Origin: Bacteroides sp. | GTDB lineage: Bacteria > Bacteroidota > Bacteroidia > Bacteroidales > Bacteroidaceae | Assembly (NCBI GenBank): GCA_022648295.1 | Contig: JALCME010000013.1 | Span: 1-64,000 of the forward strand | Direction: 5' to 3' | Length of the DNA: 64,000 nt | Part shown: positions 46,537 through 55,692 of the stretch, piece by piece | Position numbering within the stretch: the stretch's first letter is position 1 | Layout of the letters: each line of letters begins with the position of its first letter | Notes under the pieces: model-generated | Database searches by the model: none | What the model was told of the DNA's origin: nothing | Seen by the model: only the letters and a program-made list of their open reading frames with translations | Made by a program: the position numbers and the translations under genes

Positions 46537-47601
46537 CTATTTAATAATAATCCGGCTACCATCTAAAGTTACATAGAATATGCCAAGTGCATTCAGGTTA
46601 CGAATGGCATACGTAAGACTTTCCGTACGACTAGCAGAAAAATGCATTTTATAGTCGAGCATCTTTTGATTTTCAAAAATGACATCCATATTATACCAAC
46701 GGCCCAATTCCCGCATAATTTCAGCGAGTGAGACATCATCGAAACTAAAATACCCCTTTTGCCATTCTAAGTATGGATAAATATCGACTTTTTGTTTTTG
46801 CAGCATTCCATCCTCCGCTAATGAAGCTTGTTCTTGCGGCTCCAAAGTTAACGTTTCCATCTTACTATTTGTTACCGTTACTTTACCTTCAAGCAAAGTG
46901 ACACGCGCATCAGCCCTTGAATAAGAACGGACATTAAATTTGGTACCAAGTACCTTTGTTTGAAAATAATCTGTTTTCACAATAAAAGGATGTTTCTTAT
47001 CGGGAGCCACATCAAAATAAGCTTCCCCTTTCAGATAAACCACTCGTTGGTCTTTCACAAAGACATCGGGGAAAATCAATTTACTAACAGCATTAAGCAT
47101 AACAGTAGTTCCATCAGAAAGAGTTACCGTATAATTTTGTCCACAAGGAGTAGTAAGTGTTTGCAACTGTTCTTTAATAGGTAAAGAATTCATCTTCAGT
47201 CCACTTAAATCAATAGACTTTTGGGTAGCTATAATCCCCTGGGCAGATAATTTTTGATTCGGAGTTTCTCCTTTAATTGTATAAGTAACACCTCCAAAAT
47301 TCAACTTAGGATTCACGGCTGTCTGATCTGCAGCAAAAACTTGAATCGGCACCACAGGATGATAAAAGAATGTACTCAAAAACAGTCCTAAAAACAGCAC
47401 AGAAGCGATAGAGGCAACAATGCTCCAGCGTTTCAGTCTTAACATTTGCTTATTTTTATATAAACGTGGCAGCTTCCGACTCTCCCAGAAGCGTTCCCTT
47501 TCCTCTTCTAAGTTAGGATGTGGAATTTTATCCATAGCCATCGCTCGCTTACAGTTTAGTATTAAACGAATATCGTCTTTATTGTCTATTCCTTCTATCA
47601 T
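46537..47601 (-). CDS. FecR-family anti-sigma factor
   Basis: 354 residues: cytoplasmic N-terminal helices, one membrane helix near 58-80 (SIVASIASVLFLGLFLSTFF), a FecR domain (TLSDGTTVMLNAVSKLIFP, VYLKGEAYFDVAPDKKHPF, ARVTLLEGKVTVTN) and the C-terminal DUF4974-type domain (SFDDVSLAEIMRELGRWYNM). The periplasmic part receives the signal from the STN domain of the downstream SusC, and the cytoplasmic end holds or frees the ECF sigma factor. The 268-bp gap to susC may carry a sigma-dependent promoter; I see no clear consensus there. Confidence 0.9.
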   Translation of the reverse strand: MIEGIDNKDDIRLILNCKRAMAMDKIPHPNLEEERERFWESRKLPRLYKNKQMLRLKRWSIVASIASVLFLGLFLSTFFYHPVVPIQVFAADQTAVNPKLNFGGVTYTIKGETPNQKLSAQGIIATQKSIDLSGLKMNSLPIKEQLQTLTTPCGQNYTVTLSDGTTVMLNAVSKLIFPDVFVKDQRVVYLKGEAYFDVAPDKKHPFIVKTDYFQTKVLGTKFNVRSYSRADARVTLLEGKVTVTNSKMETLTLEPQEQASLAEDGMLQKQKVDIYPYLEWQKGYFSFDDVSLAEIMRELGRWYNMDVIFENQKMLDYKMHFSASRTESLTYAIRNLNALGIFYVTLDGSRIIIK

Positions 47602-47657
47602 AATTTGCTATAGCTTTCATTAATATATACGTTTTTCATCCATTTTGGGTACCAATT

Positions 47658-48179
47658 TTATGATTTTATAACAGCTAAACGCTCTCGAAGTATAGACAGA
47701 GCTTTCATGATATGTTTTTTTACAGCACTAGAAGTTATTCCCAACACCTCTGCTACTTCTTGATATTTCTTATTATTAAAATAACATTGTTCCAAAACAA
47801 ATCGCGTACGAGTCGGCATCTCCGATATAATCAGTTTAACCATAGTGATCTGCTCTTCCAATTCCTTTGGAGACAGACCTTCTTCTTCCTCTGTAGCATT
47901 CCGTAGAGATTCTGCATACTGACGGGCGGCTTGATCATGCCGTAAATAGTCAATACATTTATTACGCACACAAGAATATAAGAAACTGCCAATAGTAGCA
48001 CTCTCCAGACGCTCTATATTCTCCCAAGCCTGTCCAAAAACATCCGATACTATATCGCGACAGATTTCTGAATCTTCTACAAAGCCATAAGCATAGTAAA
48101 AGAGTTGCGAGTAATACTTCTCATACACCTTGTCAAAGTCCTTTATTTTTATTTCCAAGTCCGTGCGATGCGTCTTCAT
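47658..48179 (-). CDS. ECF-type RNA polymerase sigma factor
   Basis: 173 residues with sigma-70 region 2 (VYEKYYSQLFYYAYGFVED, DIVSDVFGQAWENI) and region 4 (YQEVAEVLGITSSAVKKHIM). Size and order (sigma, FecR, STN-SusC, SusD) match the Bacteroides cell-surface signalling cassettes. It should direct transcription of the transporter operon when FecR is released. Its gene begins the leftward cluster; it is separated from the truncated AraC gene by 363 bp. Confidence 0.92.
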   Translation of the reverse strand: MKTHRTDLEIKIKDFDKVYEKYYSQLFYYAYGFVEDSEICRDIVSDVFGQAWENIERLESATIGSFLYSCVRNKCIDYLRHDQAARQYAESLRNATEEEEGLSPKELEEQITMVKLIISEMPTRTRFVLEQCYFNNKKYQEVAEVLGITSSAVKKHIMKALSILRERLAVIKS

Positions 48180-48440
48180 CTGTCTACAGCCATTTTTTAT
48201 ATTTCGCCAAATCAGGTTGAGTACAAAGGAGAAAACCCCATTATCTCTAGTCTCTTTCCACCTCCTATCCTAATGATAAGCACTTTGAAACAATTATCAA
48301 TCAGAATCGAACACTAAAAAGATTGGTAAAAATACAAAAGAATAAATAGATAACAAAAAAACCTAAAATTATCTTTGTAATAAATAGCCTTCCTATTTCA
48401 CACTATATAAAAAAGATTTATTATTTCGTCTGCTCAATCC

Positions 48441-48471
48441 TTGCACAAAACGTCATTAATAGCTACTTTTG
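48441..48471 (+). promoter_or_regulatory. Promoter of the truncated AraC gene
   Basis: TTG at 48441-48443, a 20-nt spacer and TACTTTTG at 48464-48471 fit the Bacteroides consensus. The predicted leader is about 65 nt. The rest of the 48180-48542 gap contains nothing else I can name. Confidence 0.55.
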
Positions 48472-48542
48472 TCAATCAACTGGGAGATAAAGACAGTCTC
48501 ACTCACAAAACAAAATACCTATTAAACTAAATCGCACGCTAA

Positions 48543-49271
48543 ATGCCCTTTCCCTCTTCTCTGGAAACTTACAACGAACGTATCCATCAAGTCGTCGACT
48601 ACATTTCCGAACACTTATCGGACGAATTGACATTGGAAGATCTTGCTTCCGTGGCATGCTTCTCTTCTTTCCACTTTCACCGGATATTTACATTCACTAC
48701 GGGCGAAACACCTCACGACTTTATTGAACGCCTGAGATTGGAAAAAGCGGCAAACAAACTCTGCACCATGCCCAACAAATCGGTATCCGATATTGCTGCG
48801 GAATGTGGTTATAATTCCATCTCCTCCTTTTCAAGAGCTTTTAAGAAATATCACAAGATTTCTCCGGTTGGATTCCTGAAAAGACATGTCAAGCAACATC
48901 ACGCCAAATCACCCCGCTGTCGGGCAAAACCTCTGCGGATAGCTTTCTCATCCAACAGGGAAACGCTAATAATACCCGCCACCAGAGCGACAATGCAAAG
49001 CAGCAGGATAAGCGAACGGGAAGATTCTAACATTTTCCCAAATACCGACGTGGAAATAACACCGCCTATGATCTGGAAGAACTCCACACTGGAAACAAGT
49101 ATTCCCATTTCCGTTGCTGAAATGATGGACTGCGGAGCGATATTAATCAACGGGAAATTCATTCCGATACCTATGCCCGAAAGCAAAAGGGCTATCCCCA
49201 ATTGCGACATCGAAATATCCTGTCCGAAGAACAGCAACATAGAGAAACCGAAAATAGCCACCAGCAAATGA
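48543..49271 (+). CDS. Truncated AraC-family regulator reading antisense into a transporter gene
   Basis: The frame encodes 242 residues. Residues 1-115 are a full AraC HTH pair (LTLEDLASVACFSSFHFHRI, DIAAECGYNSISSFSRAFKK). From about residue 119 (48899 on) the frame lies on the complement of the efflux gene and its sequence looks like antisense translation, without domain character. Related proteins carry a GyrI-like effector domain here. So the gene was cut after its DNA-binding part and borrows a tail from the opposite strand. The intact promoter suggests it may still be expressed as an HTH-only protein with an odd tail. Confidence 0.6.
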   Translation: MPFPSSLETYNERIHQVVDYISEHLSDELTLEDLASVACFSSFHFHRIFTFTTGETPHDFIERLRLEKAANKLCTMPNKSVSDIAAECGYNSISSFSRAFKKYHKISPVGFLKRHVKQHHAKSPRCRAKPLRIAFSSNRETLIIPATRATMQSSRISEREDSNIFPNTDVEITPPMIWKNSTLETSIPISVAEMMDCGAILINGKFIPIPMPESKRAIPNCDIEISCPKNSNIEKPKIATSK

Positions 49272-50287
49272 ATCACCCCACTACGGCAATAACGCTGGTA
49301 ACGGGAAATCGTAAACCCACCAATCATTCCGCCCGCCACCATGGACAGAGTCATAGGTAACATCATCATACCGGAAAAGGCAGCATCTTTCCTCAGTACT
49401 ACCTGAAGCAGATAGGGAACGTACAAAACCAATCCGAACAATCCCACATATCCCATTGCTCCGGTAAAGGCTGCTTTCTGGAAGATTCGGTTCTTCAGCA
49501 ACCGGGGCGGCAATATAGGTGCGTGCGATTTCCGTTCCGACCGGACAAAGGCATACAGCAAGCAGCAGGAAACTGCAAACAAGATCAACAGCAACGGCGA
49601 ACGCCAGGGCAACAACCTTCCCCCTTCAACAATGCACAGAAGCAGGGGAAATATAGATAACAGAAACAGCACCAATCCCTTTAAACTAAACGTCCTATTC
49701 TCCTCATCAGCATGTTTCAATAATGGCAGATTACGGAACAACAAGAAGAAAGAAACCAATCCGACAGGAATATTAATCAGGAAAATCCAATGCCAGGACA
49801 TGTACTCGGTAATCACACCGCCCAGTACCGGCCCCAACAGACTAGCCAATCCATGCATCGAAGCAACTATCCCGATGTACTTACCACGTTCTTCGGGTGG
49901 AAAGATTTCGGAAACAATAATAAAAACACTGGCTCCCACCACCCCGCCACAAGCACCTTGAAAACCACGGGCAAGCACCAACATCAACATACTCCGGGAC
50001 AGTGCACACAGCACGGAAGTCAGCAGGAAACAAACCATTCCCCACAGCATCACCTTCTTCCGCCCAAAAACATCGGACAGTTTACCGGCAACCGGTATGG
50101 CTACCGTGGAGAACAACAAATAAACCGTAAACGGAAGCGAATAGTAAGCCATGCCGTGTAAATCTTCCACAATACGGGGCATTGCAGTAGCCACAATCGA
50201 GTTATCGAGTGCAGAAAGCAACAAGCCCAACATCAGACCGCCCATCATAAGCGGTACATTCTTCACCAAATCTTCTTTTGTTTGCAT
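48899..50287 (-). CDS. MFS drug efflux transporter, DHA2 (EmrB/QacA-like) type
   Basis: 462 residues with about 14 hydrophobic segments. Signature motifs are LDNSIVATAMPRIVEDL in helix 1 (the DHA2 D1-type motif), GKLSDVFGRKKVMLWG (loop 2-3) and ARGFQGACGGVVGAS followed by LGPVLGGVITEYMSWHWIFL (motif C and following). These proteins export drugs or dyes by proton antiport. Its promoter is clear. Its 3' end overlaps the convergent AraC-type gene by 373 bp, which may have cost that gene its C-terminus. Confidence 0.85.
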   Translation of the reverse strand: MQTKEDLVKNVPLMMGGLMLGLLLSALDNSIVATAMPRIVEDLHGMAYYSLPFTVYLLFSTVAIPVAGKLSDVFGRKKVMLWGMVCFLLTSVLCALSRSMLMLVLARGFQGACGGVVGASVFIIVSEIFPPEERGKYIGIVASMHGLASLLGPVLGGVITEYMSWHWIFLINIPVGLVSFFLLFRNLPLLKHADEENRTFSLKGLVLFLLSIFPLLLCIVEGGRLLPWRSPLLLILFAVSCCLLYAFVRSERKSHAPILPPRLLKNRIFQKAAFTGAMGYVGLFGLVLYVPYLLQVVLRKDAAFSGMMMLPMTLSMVAGGMIGGFTISRYQRYCRSGVIHLLVAIFGFSMLLFFGQDISMSQLGIALLLSGIGIGMNFPLINIAPQSIISATEMGILVSSVEFFQIIGGVISTSVFGKMLESSRSLILLLCIVALVAGIISVSLLDEKAIRRGFARQRGDLA

Positions 50288-50313
50288 TTTGATTATAGTT
50301 TTTCAACCGGCTG

Positions 50314-50344
50314 CAAAAGTAGTCGCTACAAGGCCCTGTAGCAA
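50314..50344 (-). promoter_or_regulatory. Promoter of the efflux transporter
   Basis: On the minus strand TTG (50342-50344), a 20-nt spacer and TACTTTTG (50314-50321) match the Bacteroides consensus. The start codon is 27 bp downstream. A second TACTTTTG without a good -33 lies at 50450-50457. Confidence 0.55.
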
Positions 50345-50515
50345 TAACATTTCGGTGAACTGCGCTATATTCACCGGCGAACCGCATATTTCATCGGTAA
50401 CTTACAGACAACAAACCCTACTCTTACATACCTTTATTTAACAAGTTGCAAAAGTAGCACCGGTACGGCAAAAACACTTGTTCGTTCTTGCTTTTAAATT
50501 TGACAATTCTTGCTT

Positions 50516-51820
50516 TTATTTTTTTCGGAAAATGACATGCTCCAACAGCAGAACCGTAATCACACCCATCACAAACCCATTGCCCAGTAGCGGGCGAAGC
50601 AATGCAGGCATGGCGGCGGAGACCGACGACGGCATAAAAGAGACCACCAACGCAATCATAATAGGGAATGCAACAATCAGACAGCTGTTAAAGTCGGGTA
50701 AGGAGGGTTTCTGCACAATCATCTGGAAAGCCGAAGATAACTGGGTGGTCATGACATAAAGCAGAATGACTCCCATCACCGGCTTGGGTATGGCTGACAG
50801 GAAACTGATCATTCCCGGAAACATGCCGCACACAATCAGTCCTATTCCGGCAGGAATCAACGTATATCGCGAAGCACACCCCGTACTCATAATCACACCC
50901 GGACTGAGGGAATAGTCCACCGGACCAATCACCCCCACCGCTCCCGAAAGCATGTTCAACGCTCCGGTGAAACGAAGTCCTTTGCGGGTCCGCTTTTCCA
51001 TGTTATCAATCTGGATAGTGGCACCGACCGATTGTATGGAGCCGAGCTCATTGATAAACAACGCAATAAAGCAGAACAGGAAAGAAAGCAGAACACCCGG
51101 ATCAAAAGAAAATTCGGGAAGGAATATCGAACTTTCACGGGCAGCAACAGCTTCCTGTACGGCAGAGACAGCCGGAGACGCAGCAGCAGTGGAATCACCC
51201 ACCAACCAGCGGAAAAGGATCACCCCGAACAACAAGCCCCAAAGCAGAACGCTCGACTTCCAGACTCCCTTCAACACCCTGTTCAGAAACAGCATGAAGA
51301 AAATTAAAGCAATCCCCAAGCAGTAGGCAAGAAAGGGATGCACCGGAGAACTGAACATCAGGTTGACAATAGAAGGGCTCAGTGTAAAGGCAATCAACGC
51401 CAAGATGACAATGACAATGCGGACGGTAAACACCCGCTGCAAGAACTTCATCCAACCGCTATAGGAGATCAGCAACATCAAAGCACCACCGCAAAGAATG
51501 GCGGTATACACCTCATCCATCCGCGTTGTTTCTGTGGTCATCACTCCAATCAGCAGCACGGAAGCGGGACCAATGACCAAAGGCATCTTATGTCCGAAAA
51601 GTACTTGCAAAATAAACCCGGCTCCGGTCAATACGAACAGCTTCTGGGTGTACAAGGTACGCCCCACTTCCGTGACAAACTGATAATCCCCTGCAACGGC
51701 ACTTATAATCAGCACCGTGGGGATTGTAATCAGAAACCACTGAAGTCCGTACATCAACATTGGTCCGAAACCGGGCTTATCATCATTATTATATTTAAGC
51801 GGGGTAGGTTGGAAACTCAT
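50516..51820 (-). CDS. NCS2-family purine/pyrimidine permease
   Basis: 434 residues with about 12-14 hydrophobic segments. The start YGLQWFLITIPTVLIISAVA and the helices LVIGPASVLLIGVM and FIALFINELGSIQSVGATIQ carry the NCS2 (uracil/xanthine:proton symporter) pattern, including the Glu in helix 8 (NELGS). Substrate preference cannot be read from sequence. TATTTTTG on the minus strand (51867-51874) is a possible -7 box. It lies between the efflux and aldo/keto reductase genes, on the same strand as both. Confidence 0.8.
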   Translation of the reverse strand: MSFQPTPLKYNNDDKPGFGPMLMYGLQWFLITIPTVLIISAVAGDYQFVTEVGRTLYTQKLFVLTGAGFILQVLFGHKMPLVIGPASVLLIGVMTTETTRMDEVYTAILCGGALMLLISYSGWMKFLQRVFTVRIVIVILALIAFTLSPSIVNLMFSSPVHPFLAYCLGIALIFFMLFLNRVLKGVWKSSVLLWGLLFGVILFRWLVGDSTAAASPAVSAVQEAVAARESSIFLPEFSFDPGVLLSFLFCFIALFINELGSIQSVGATIQIDNMEKRTRKGLRFTGALNMLSGAVGVIGPVDYSLSPGVIMSTGCASRYTLIPAGIGLIVCGMFPGMISFLSAIPKPVMGVILLYVMTTQLSSAFQMIVQKPSLPDFNSCLIVAFPIMIALVVSFMPSSVSAAMPALLRPLLGNGFVMGVITVLLLEHVIFRKK

Positions 51821-51914
51821 AACAGGTTATTTTTAAGATTTGATAGATCTGGAAAATGCAGAATTGCAAAAATAACGATTATTTCCAACCTATTGTTTCA
51901 TCCGGCAGCAATAA

Positions 51915-52916
51915 TTACTTATTGATAAACTTCAATCCGTCTTCCAGATAGCGCGATCCAACATCGGGATAACGCTTCAATAACATCTCAACAGCTTGTA
52001 AATCAGCTTCAGAAAGCACAACATCCACCGCACCGGCATTCTCTTCCAGATACTTCCGCCGCTTCGTACCGGGTATCGGAATAATATCTTCACCCTGCGC
52101 CAACAACCAAGCCAAGGCCAACTGGGCGGGAGTAATCCCCTTATCATACGCCAACGAGGCAAATTCCGCAGAAAGCTGACGGTTATTCTCCAAATGCTGT
52201 CCGCCGTAACGGGGCAACGTTTTACGAAAGTCATCCGCATCGAGCTTCTCCACATTGAGCGTATTCGTCATCAGTCCACGCCCCAGCGGACAGAAAGGCA
52301 CCAACGTCACCCCTAATTCGCGGGTTGTCGCCAACATCTCTTTCTCCACATCACGAGTCAGCACCGAATATTCACTTTCCAACGCAGCAATAGGATGCAC
52401 CGCACAAGCACGACGCAACGATTCAGGTGAACATTCACTCAATCCCAGATAACGCACCTTACCTTCTTTTACCAAATCGGCCATCGCACCGACCGTTTCC
52501 TCAACCGGAACATTCGGATCAATCCGGTGTGCATAGTATAAGTCTATGGTTTCCACACCCAACCGGCGCAGACTATGCTCCACCGCCTGACGCACCCACG
52601 CCGGCGAACCGTCTACATAAGATTCTCCACTATTGAAAACACTCTTTCCCGCCTCGCCCAGACGGAAACCGAACTTCGTGGCAATGAAGATACGGTTGCG
52701 CTCTTCTTTCAGCACCTTAGCCAACAACTCCTCATTAGCCCCGTTACCATACACATCCGCCGTATCCCAAAAGTTGATCCCCAAATCGAGTGCACGGTGC
52801 AGCGTAGCCAGATTCTCACTTTCATCTGCATGACCATACGCCGTACTCATACCCATACACCCCAGTCCCAATGCGGACAATCGTACTCCTGTTTTTCCTA
52901 ATGTTCTGTACTTCAT
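51915..52916 (-). CDS. Aldo/keto reductase
   Basis: 333 residues from [23 protein letters not shown] features are the [20 protein letters not shown] catalytic Asp/Tyr region, IFIATKFGF (Lys), [13 protein letters not shown] (His) and the coenzyme loop PLGRGLM and [13 protein letters not shown]. It probably reduces aldehydes or quinones with NADPH. A longer frame to 52958 is rejected since a TACTTTTG -7 box on the minus strand (52941-52948) lies within it. The divergent AraC regulator gene at 53026 shares the strand and may control it. Confidence 0.88.
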   Translation of the reverse strand: MKYRTLGKTGVRLSALGLGCMGMSTAYGHADESENLATLHRALDLGINFWDTADVYGNGANEELLAKVLKEERNRIFIATKFGFRLGEAGKSVFNSGESYVDGSPAWVRQAVEHSLRRLGVETIDLYYAHRIDPNVPVEETVGAMADLVKEGKVRYLGLSECSPESLRRACAVHPIAALESEYSVLTRDVEKEMLATTRELGVTLVPFCPLGRGLMTNTLNVEKLDADDFRKTLPRYGGQHLENNRQLSAEFASLAYDKGITPAQLALAWLLAQGEDIIPIPGTKRRKYLEENAGAVDVVLSEADLQAVEMLLKRYPDVGSRYLEDGLKFINK

Positions 52917-53025
52917 AAATCTTTTGTTTTTAAGACTTTGCAAAAGTAAGAAGCACACCCCGTCCGCACGTTACACTATTCAAACAAGAACTTATGCGAA
53001 TCAAACAATGCCGGTCAACGACGAT

Positions 53026-53934
53026 CTAAATGCGCACCGCACCCGGTGTCTGCCCCGTATGCTTCCGATAAAAACTGCTGAAATAAGATGGCGTTTCAAA
53101 TCCCAGACAGTAACCAATCTCCGCCACCGTGAAATCGGAATGAAGCAACAATTGCGTACTCTCTTTCACAATCCGTTCCGCAATCCAGTCCGACGTCGTC
53201 CGACCCGTTGTCTCCTTAATCGCCCTGTTCAGGTGGTTGACGTGTACCGAAAGCCGATTGGCAAAGTCCGTCGCCGTACGCAATTGCAACGTACCACCGC
53301 CCGGCACCGGGAACTGCCGTTCAAGCGATTCAAAGAAGAAGTCCGAAATACGCTGCGAAGCATTCCGGTGAGCTACATACCTGTTCTCCGGTTGCATCTT
53401 CATGGCTTCGTGGATGAGCAAATGCAAATAGCAGCGCACCACGTCAAACCGATGCGGATAATCCGACTTCATCTCTTCCATCATTTTCTGGTAAATGCCA
53501 TCGATAAATTCCACACGCTCCTCATCTAAGAAGAACACTTTATCACTGTTCACCTTAAACAGCGGCGTATCCGCTAACGAGTCCTTCCGCTCATCCGAGT
53601 TGACAAATAACTCGTTGAAAATGCAGAAGTACCCCTTTTGTTCTTCACTGACCGACTCCCAGGCATAAGGAATCAACGGATTGGAGAACAGCAATGCGGG
53701 ACGATCCACCATCACCCACTTATCCGCATAGTACAACTTCCCTTTACCCACAATCAGCGTCACCTTATAAAAGTCCCGAAAGCTGAAACGCACCTTCCCG
53801 AAATTACATTTGCGGTGCAGCACATTGAAATAGGGCTTATTGGCATCAAACGCCACATCATCCAAAGTTTCCGGATGCTGTATCCGTTCATAGAACTCAC
53901 TGATACTTTCCCTATTATTATCCGTTACCATCAT
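53026..53934 (-). CDS. AraC-family transcriptional regulator
   Basis: 302 residues with an N-terminal cupin-like sensing domain (VTLIVGKGKLYYADKWVMVD, LLFSNPLIPYAWE) and a C-terminal AraC HTH pair (FANRLSVHVNHLNRAIKET, VAEIGYCLGFETPSYFSSFY). It is followed 110 bp downstream by the aldo/keto reductase gene on the same strand, a common arrangement for AraC regulators that control such reductases. The effector is unknown. Two adjacent Met codons at the start are equally possible. Confidence 0.85.
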   Translation of the reverse strand: MMVTDNNRESISEFYERIQHPETLDDVAFDANKPYFNVLHRKCNFGKVRFSFRDFYKVTLIVGKGKLYYADKWVMVDRPALLFSNPLIPYAWESVSEEQKGYFCIFNELFVNSDERKDSLADTPLFKVNSDKVFFLDEERVEFIDGIYQKMMEEMKSDYPHRFDVVRCYLHLLIHEAMKMQPENRYVAHRNASQRISDFFFESLERQFPVPGGGTLQLRTATDFANRLSVHVNHLNRAIKETTGRTTSDWIAERIVKESTQLLLHSDFTVAEIGYCLGFETPSYFSSFYRKHTGQTPGAVRI

Positions 53935-54070
53935 ATTCCAAAGATTTCCTTTCGTCTAAAATCCGATTGATATACCGCTTCAAAATTACAAAAAAAATCG
54001 ACACTGCTCTTCAAGTGTATAACTTGAATTCAGCAGTAATTTCTACCTAGAGTTTTCACGCACCTTACCT

Positions 54071-54148
54071 GCACGCTTGCACTTTCCATTTTATTCAGCT
54101 GATTATCAATGCATAGAAGAGTGGTGGCAGCAAAAAAAGCAAGCGTGC
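54071..54148. repeat. Inverted and overlapping GCAAGCGTGC-type repeats
   Basis: GCACGCTTGC at 54071-54080 is inverted at 54139-54148. The second copy overlaps another perfect dyad, GCGTGCAAG/CTTGCACGC (54143-54151 and 54160-54168). They stand out as G/C-rich motifs in an AT-rich gap and end close to the AraC gene's upstream side. Possibly a terminator or a protein-binding array. Confidence 0.45.
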
Positions 54149-54401
54149 AAGCAAATTTACTTGCACGCAGCCAGCGCACAACAACACATTGTCTTGCAAG
54201 CACTTAATTCAATATAAGTACTTAAAACAGGTATATCCCCCCCTTTCATTTCATACCTTTCTCACTTCACGAACGCTTCATTTTTGCATGAAAAACAAGG
54301 CATTTTGGCATAAACGCCCTATCTCTCTATGATCAATATTATACATTTCTTTGTTTAATAGCCTATATACCTTTTATTCACATACCATCTAATTCAGTTC
54401 T

Positions 54402-54479
54402 CCACAGCCGTGAAGCACCTTTTCCACAGCTGTGAAGAAAGTGCTCCACAATTGTGGAAAATATGCTTCACGGCTGTGG
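54402..54479. repeat. Nested palindromes, 16-bp perfect outer arms
   Basis: CCACAGCCGTGAAGCA (54402-54417) and its exact complement (54464-54479) enclose further palindromes: TTTTCCACA/TGTGGAAAA near 54420-54461 and TCCACAATTGTGGA near 54445-54458. The whole 78 bp can fold into a long, branched hairpin. The surrounding 53935-55021 gap (1.1 kb) holds, besides this and the preceding repeats, only AT-rich DNA and the cas promoter region. Confidence 0.55.
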
Positions 54480-54873
54480 GCATTAAAAAGTAATAAGGTA
54501 TGAACGAAAGGGAGATATAGGAAGGAAGAAAGAGAGACCTGTGATATTCGTAAGAAAGACTAAGGAAGAATGAGCAAAAATACAAACCAAGTACCAATGG
54601 GACACCAGCCAAACATTAAAAGGGCACAAATTCGTTATAAAAAAAGCTAGTCCCAAGTAATTCGCCATCACTATTAAAAACAACAACCTCAATTATAAAT
54701 TAGCAATAATAAAAACAACCAGAACTAATCCAGTTTTTGCAATTATTTCTTTTACCGAAAGATCTGCCTAAAAACAGCAATTGCAACACTTATTTCCACT
54801 GTTGAACAGCAATTATTTTTTAGGATTAAAGAAAATATTTTAAGAAAAAGAGCTAAGATATAGAATATTTCAA

Positions 54874-54881
54874 TAACTTTG
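54874..54881 (+). promoter_or_regulatory. Probable -7 box of the cas operon
   Basis: TAACTTTG fits TAnnTTTG exactly, 141 bp before cas6. No TTG/TTTG is found at the usual distance upstream, so it may be weak or need an activator. The leader would be about 130 nt. Confidence 0.4.
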
Positions 54882-55021
54882 TTTTTGATTATTATGTGCT
54901 GAAATATTTATATTTCATCCAGTTCTAATTACCATAAAGAGACAATAGATCCACATAATTATCATTGTGAAGAGTCATTTTCTATCTTCAACTCAAGTTA
55001 CAACATTAAAATGCACCTATA

Positions 55022-55681
55022 ATGAGAATATATTTAAAAACAACACCCAATTCAGAAAACGTTCCATTTGATTATCAACAAAAAATGATTGGAGTCCTTC
55101 ACAAATGGTTAGGAACAAATCAGCTCCATGACTTGATGTCTTTATATTCCTTCTCATGGTTGATGAATGGGAAAATCATAGAAAAAGGATTTTCATTTGA
55201 AAGAGGAGCAAAATGGTTTATTAGTTTTTACGATGAAAGATATGTGAAAGATATAATCAAAACAATATTAAATGATCCTGAAATGTTCTCTGGCTTGACC
55301 GTTACCGATATCGATATTCAAGAAACAGCTAACTTGCAAGAACAAAACTATTTCCGGTTGGCAAGCCCAATCTTTATTAAAAGAAAAATTGAAAATAATA
55401 TTCAATTCTACACCTTTGAAGATGCAGAAGCCAATGACCTTTTAGTTGAAACAATAAAACATAAAATGGAATTAGCCAATCTACCAGTTGATGAAACATT
55501 GAAGCTATCTTTTGATTTAAACTATCTAAACAAGAAGATAAAAAAAGTAAGAATTCATAATATTGATAATAAATGTAACATGTGCCCCGTGATAATAGAA
55601 GGAAAGAACTATACAAAAGATTTCATTTGGAATGTGGGACTTGGAAATTCGACAGGATCAGGATTTGGAGCAATACTTTAA
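55022..55681 (+). CDS. cas6: Cas6 crRNA endonuclease
   Basis: 219 residues. The N-terminal ferredoxin-like part (MRIYLKTT, FDYQQKMIGVLHKWLG with a candidate catalytic His28) and the C-terminal Gly-rich loop (NVGLGNSTGSGFGAIL) are diagnostic of Cas6. It cuts the long CRISPR transcript within each repeat, leaving an 8-nt 5' handle; the repeat here ends in ATTGAAAT, the common handle. It is the first gene of the cas operon and is followed after 11 bp by cas5. Confidence 0.9.
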   Translation: MRIYLKTTPNSENVPFDYQQKMIGVLHKWLGTNQLHDLMSLYSFSWLMNGKIIEKGFSFERGAKWFISFYDERYVKDIIKTILNDPEMFSGLTVTDIDIQETANLQEQNYFRLASPIFIKRKIENNIQFYTFEDAEANDLLVETIKHKMELANLPVDETLKLSFDLNYLNKKIKKVRIHNIDNKCNMCPVIIEGKNYTKDFIWNVGLGNSTGSGFGAIL

Positions 55682-55692
55682 AAGAGGAAAAG

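Noticed and set aside
54394..54692. Two small hydrophobic minus-strand ORFs near the nested palindromes
   Set aside because: They arise from the palindrome and AT-rich sequence, overlap each other in different frames and have no supporting signals.
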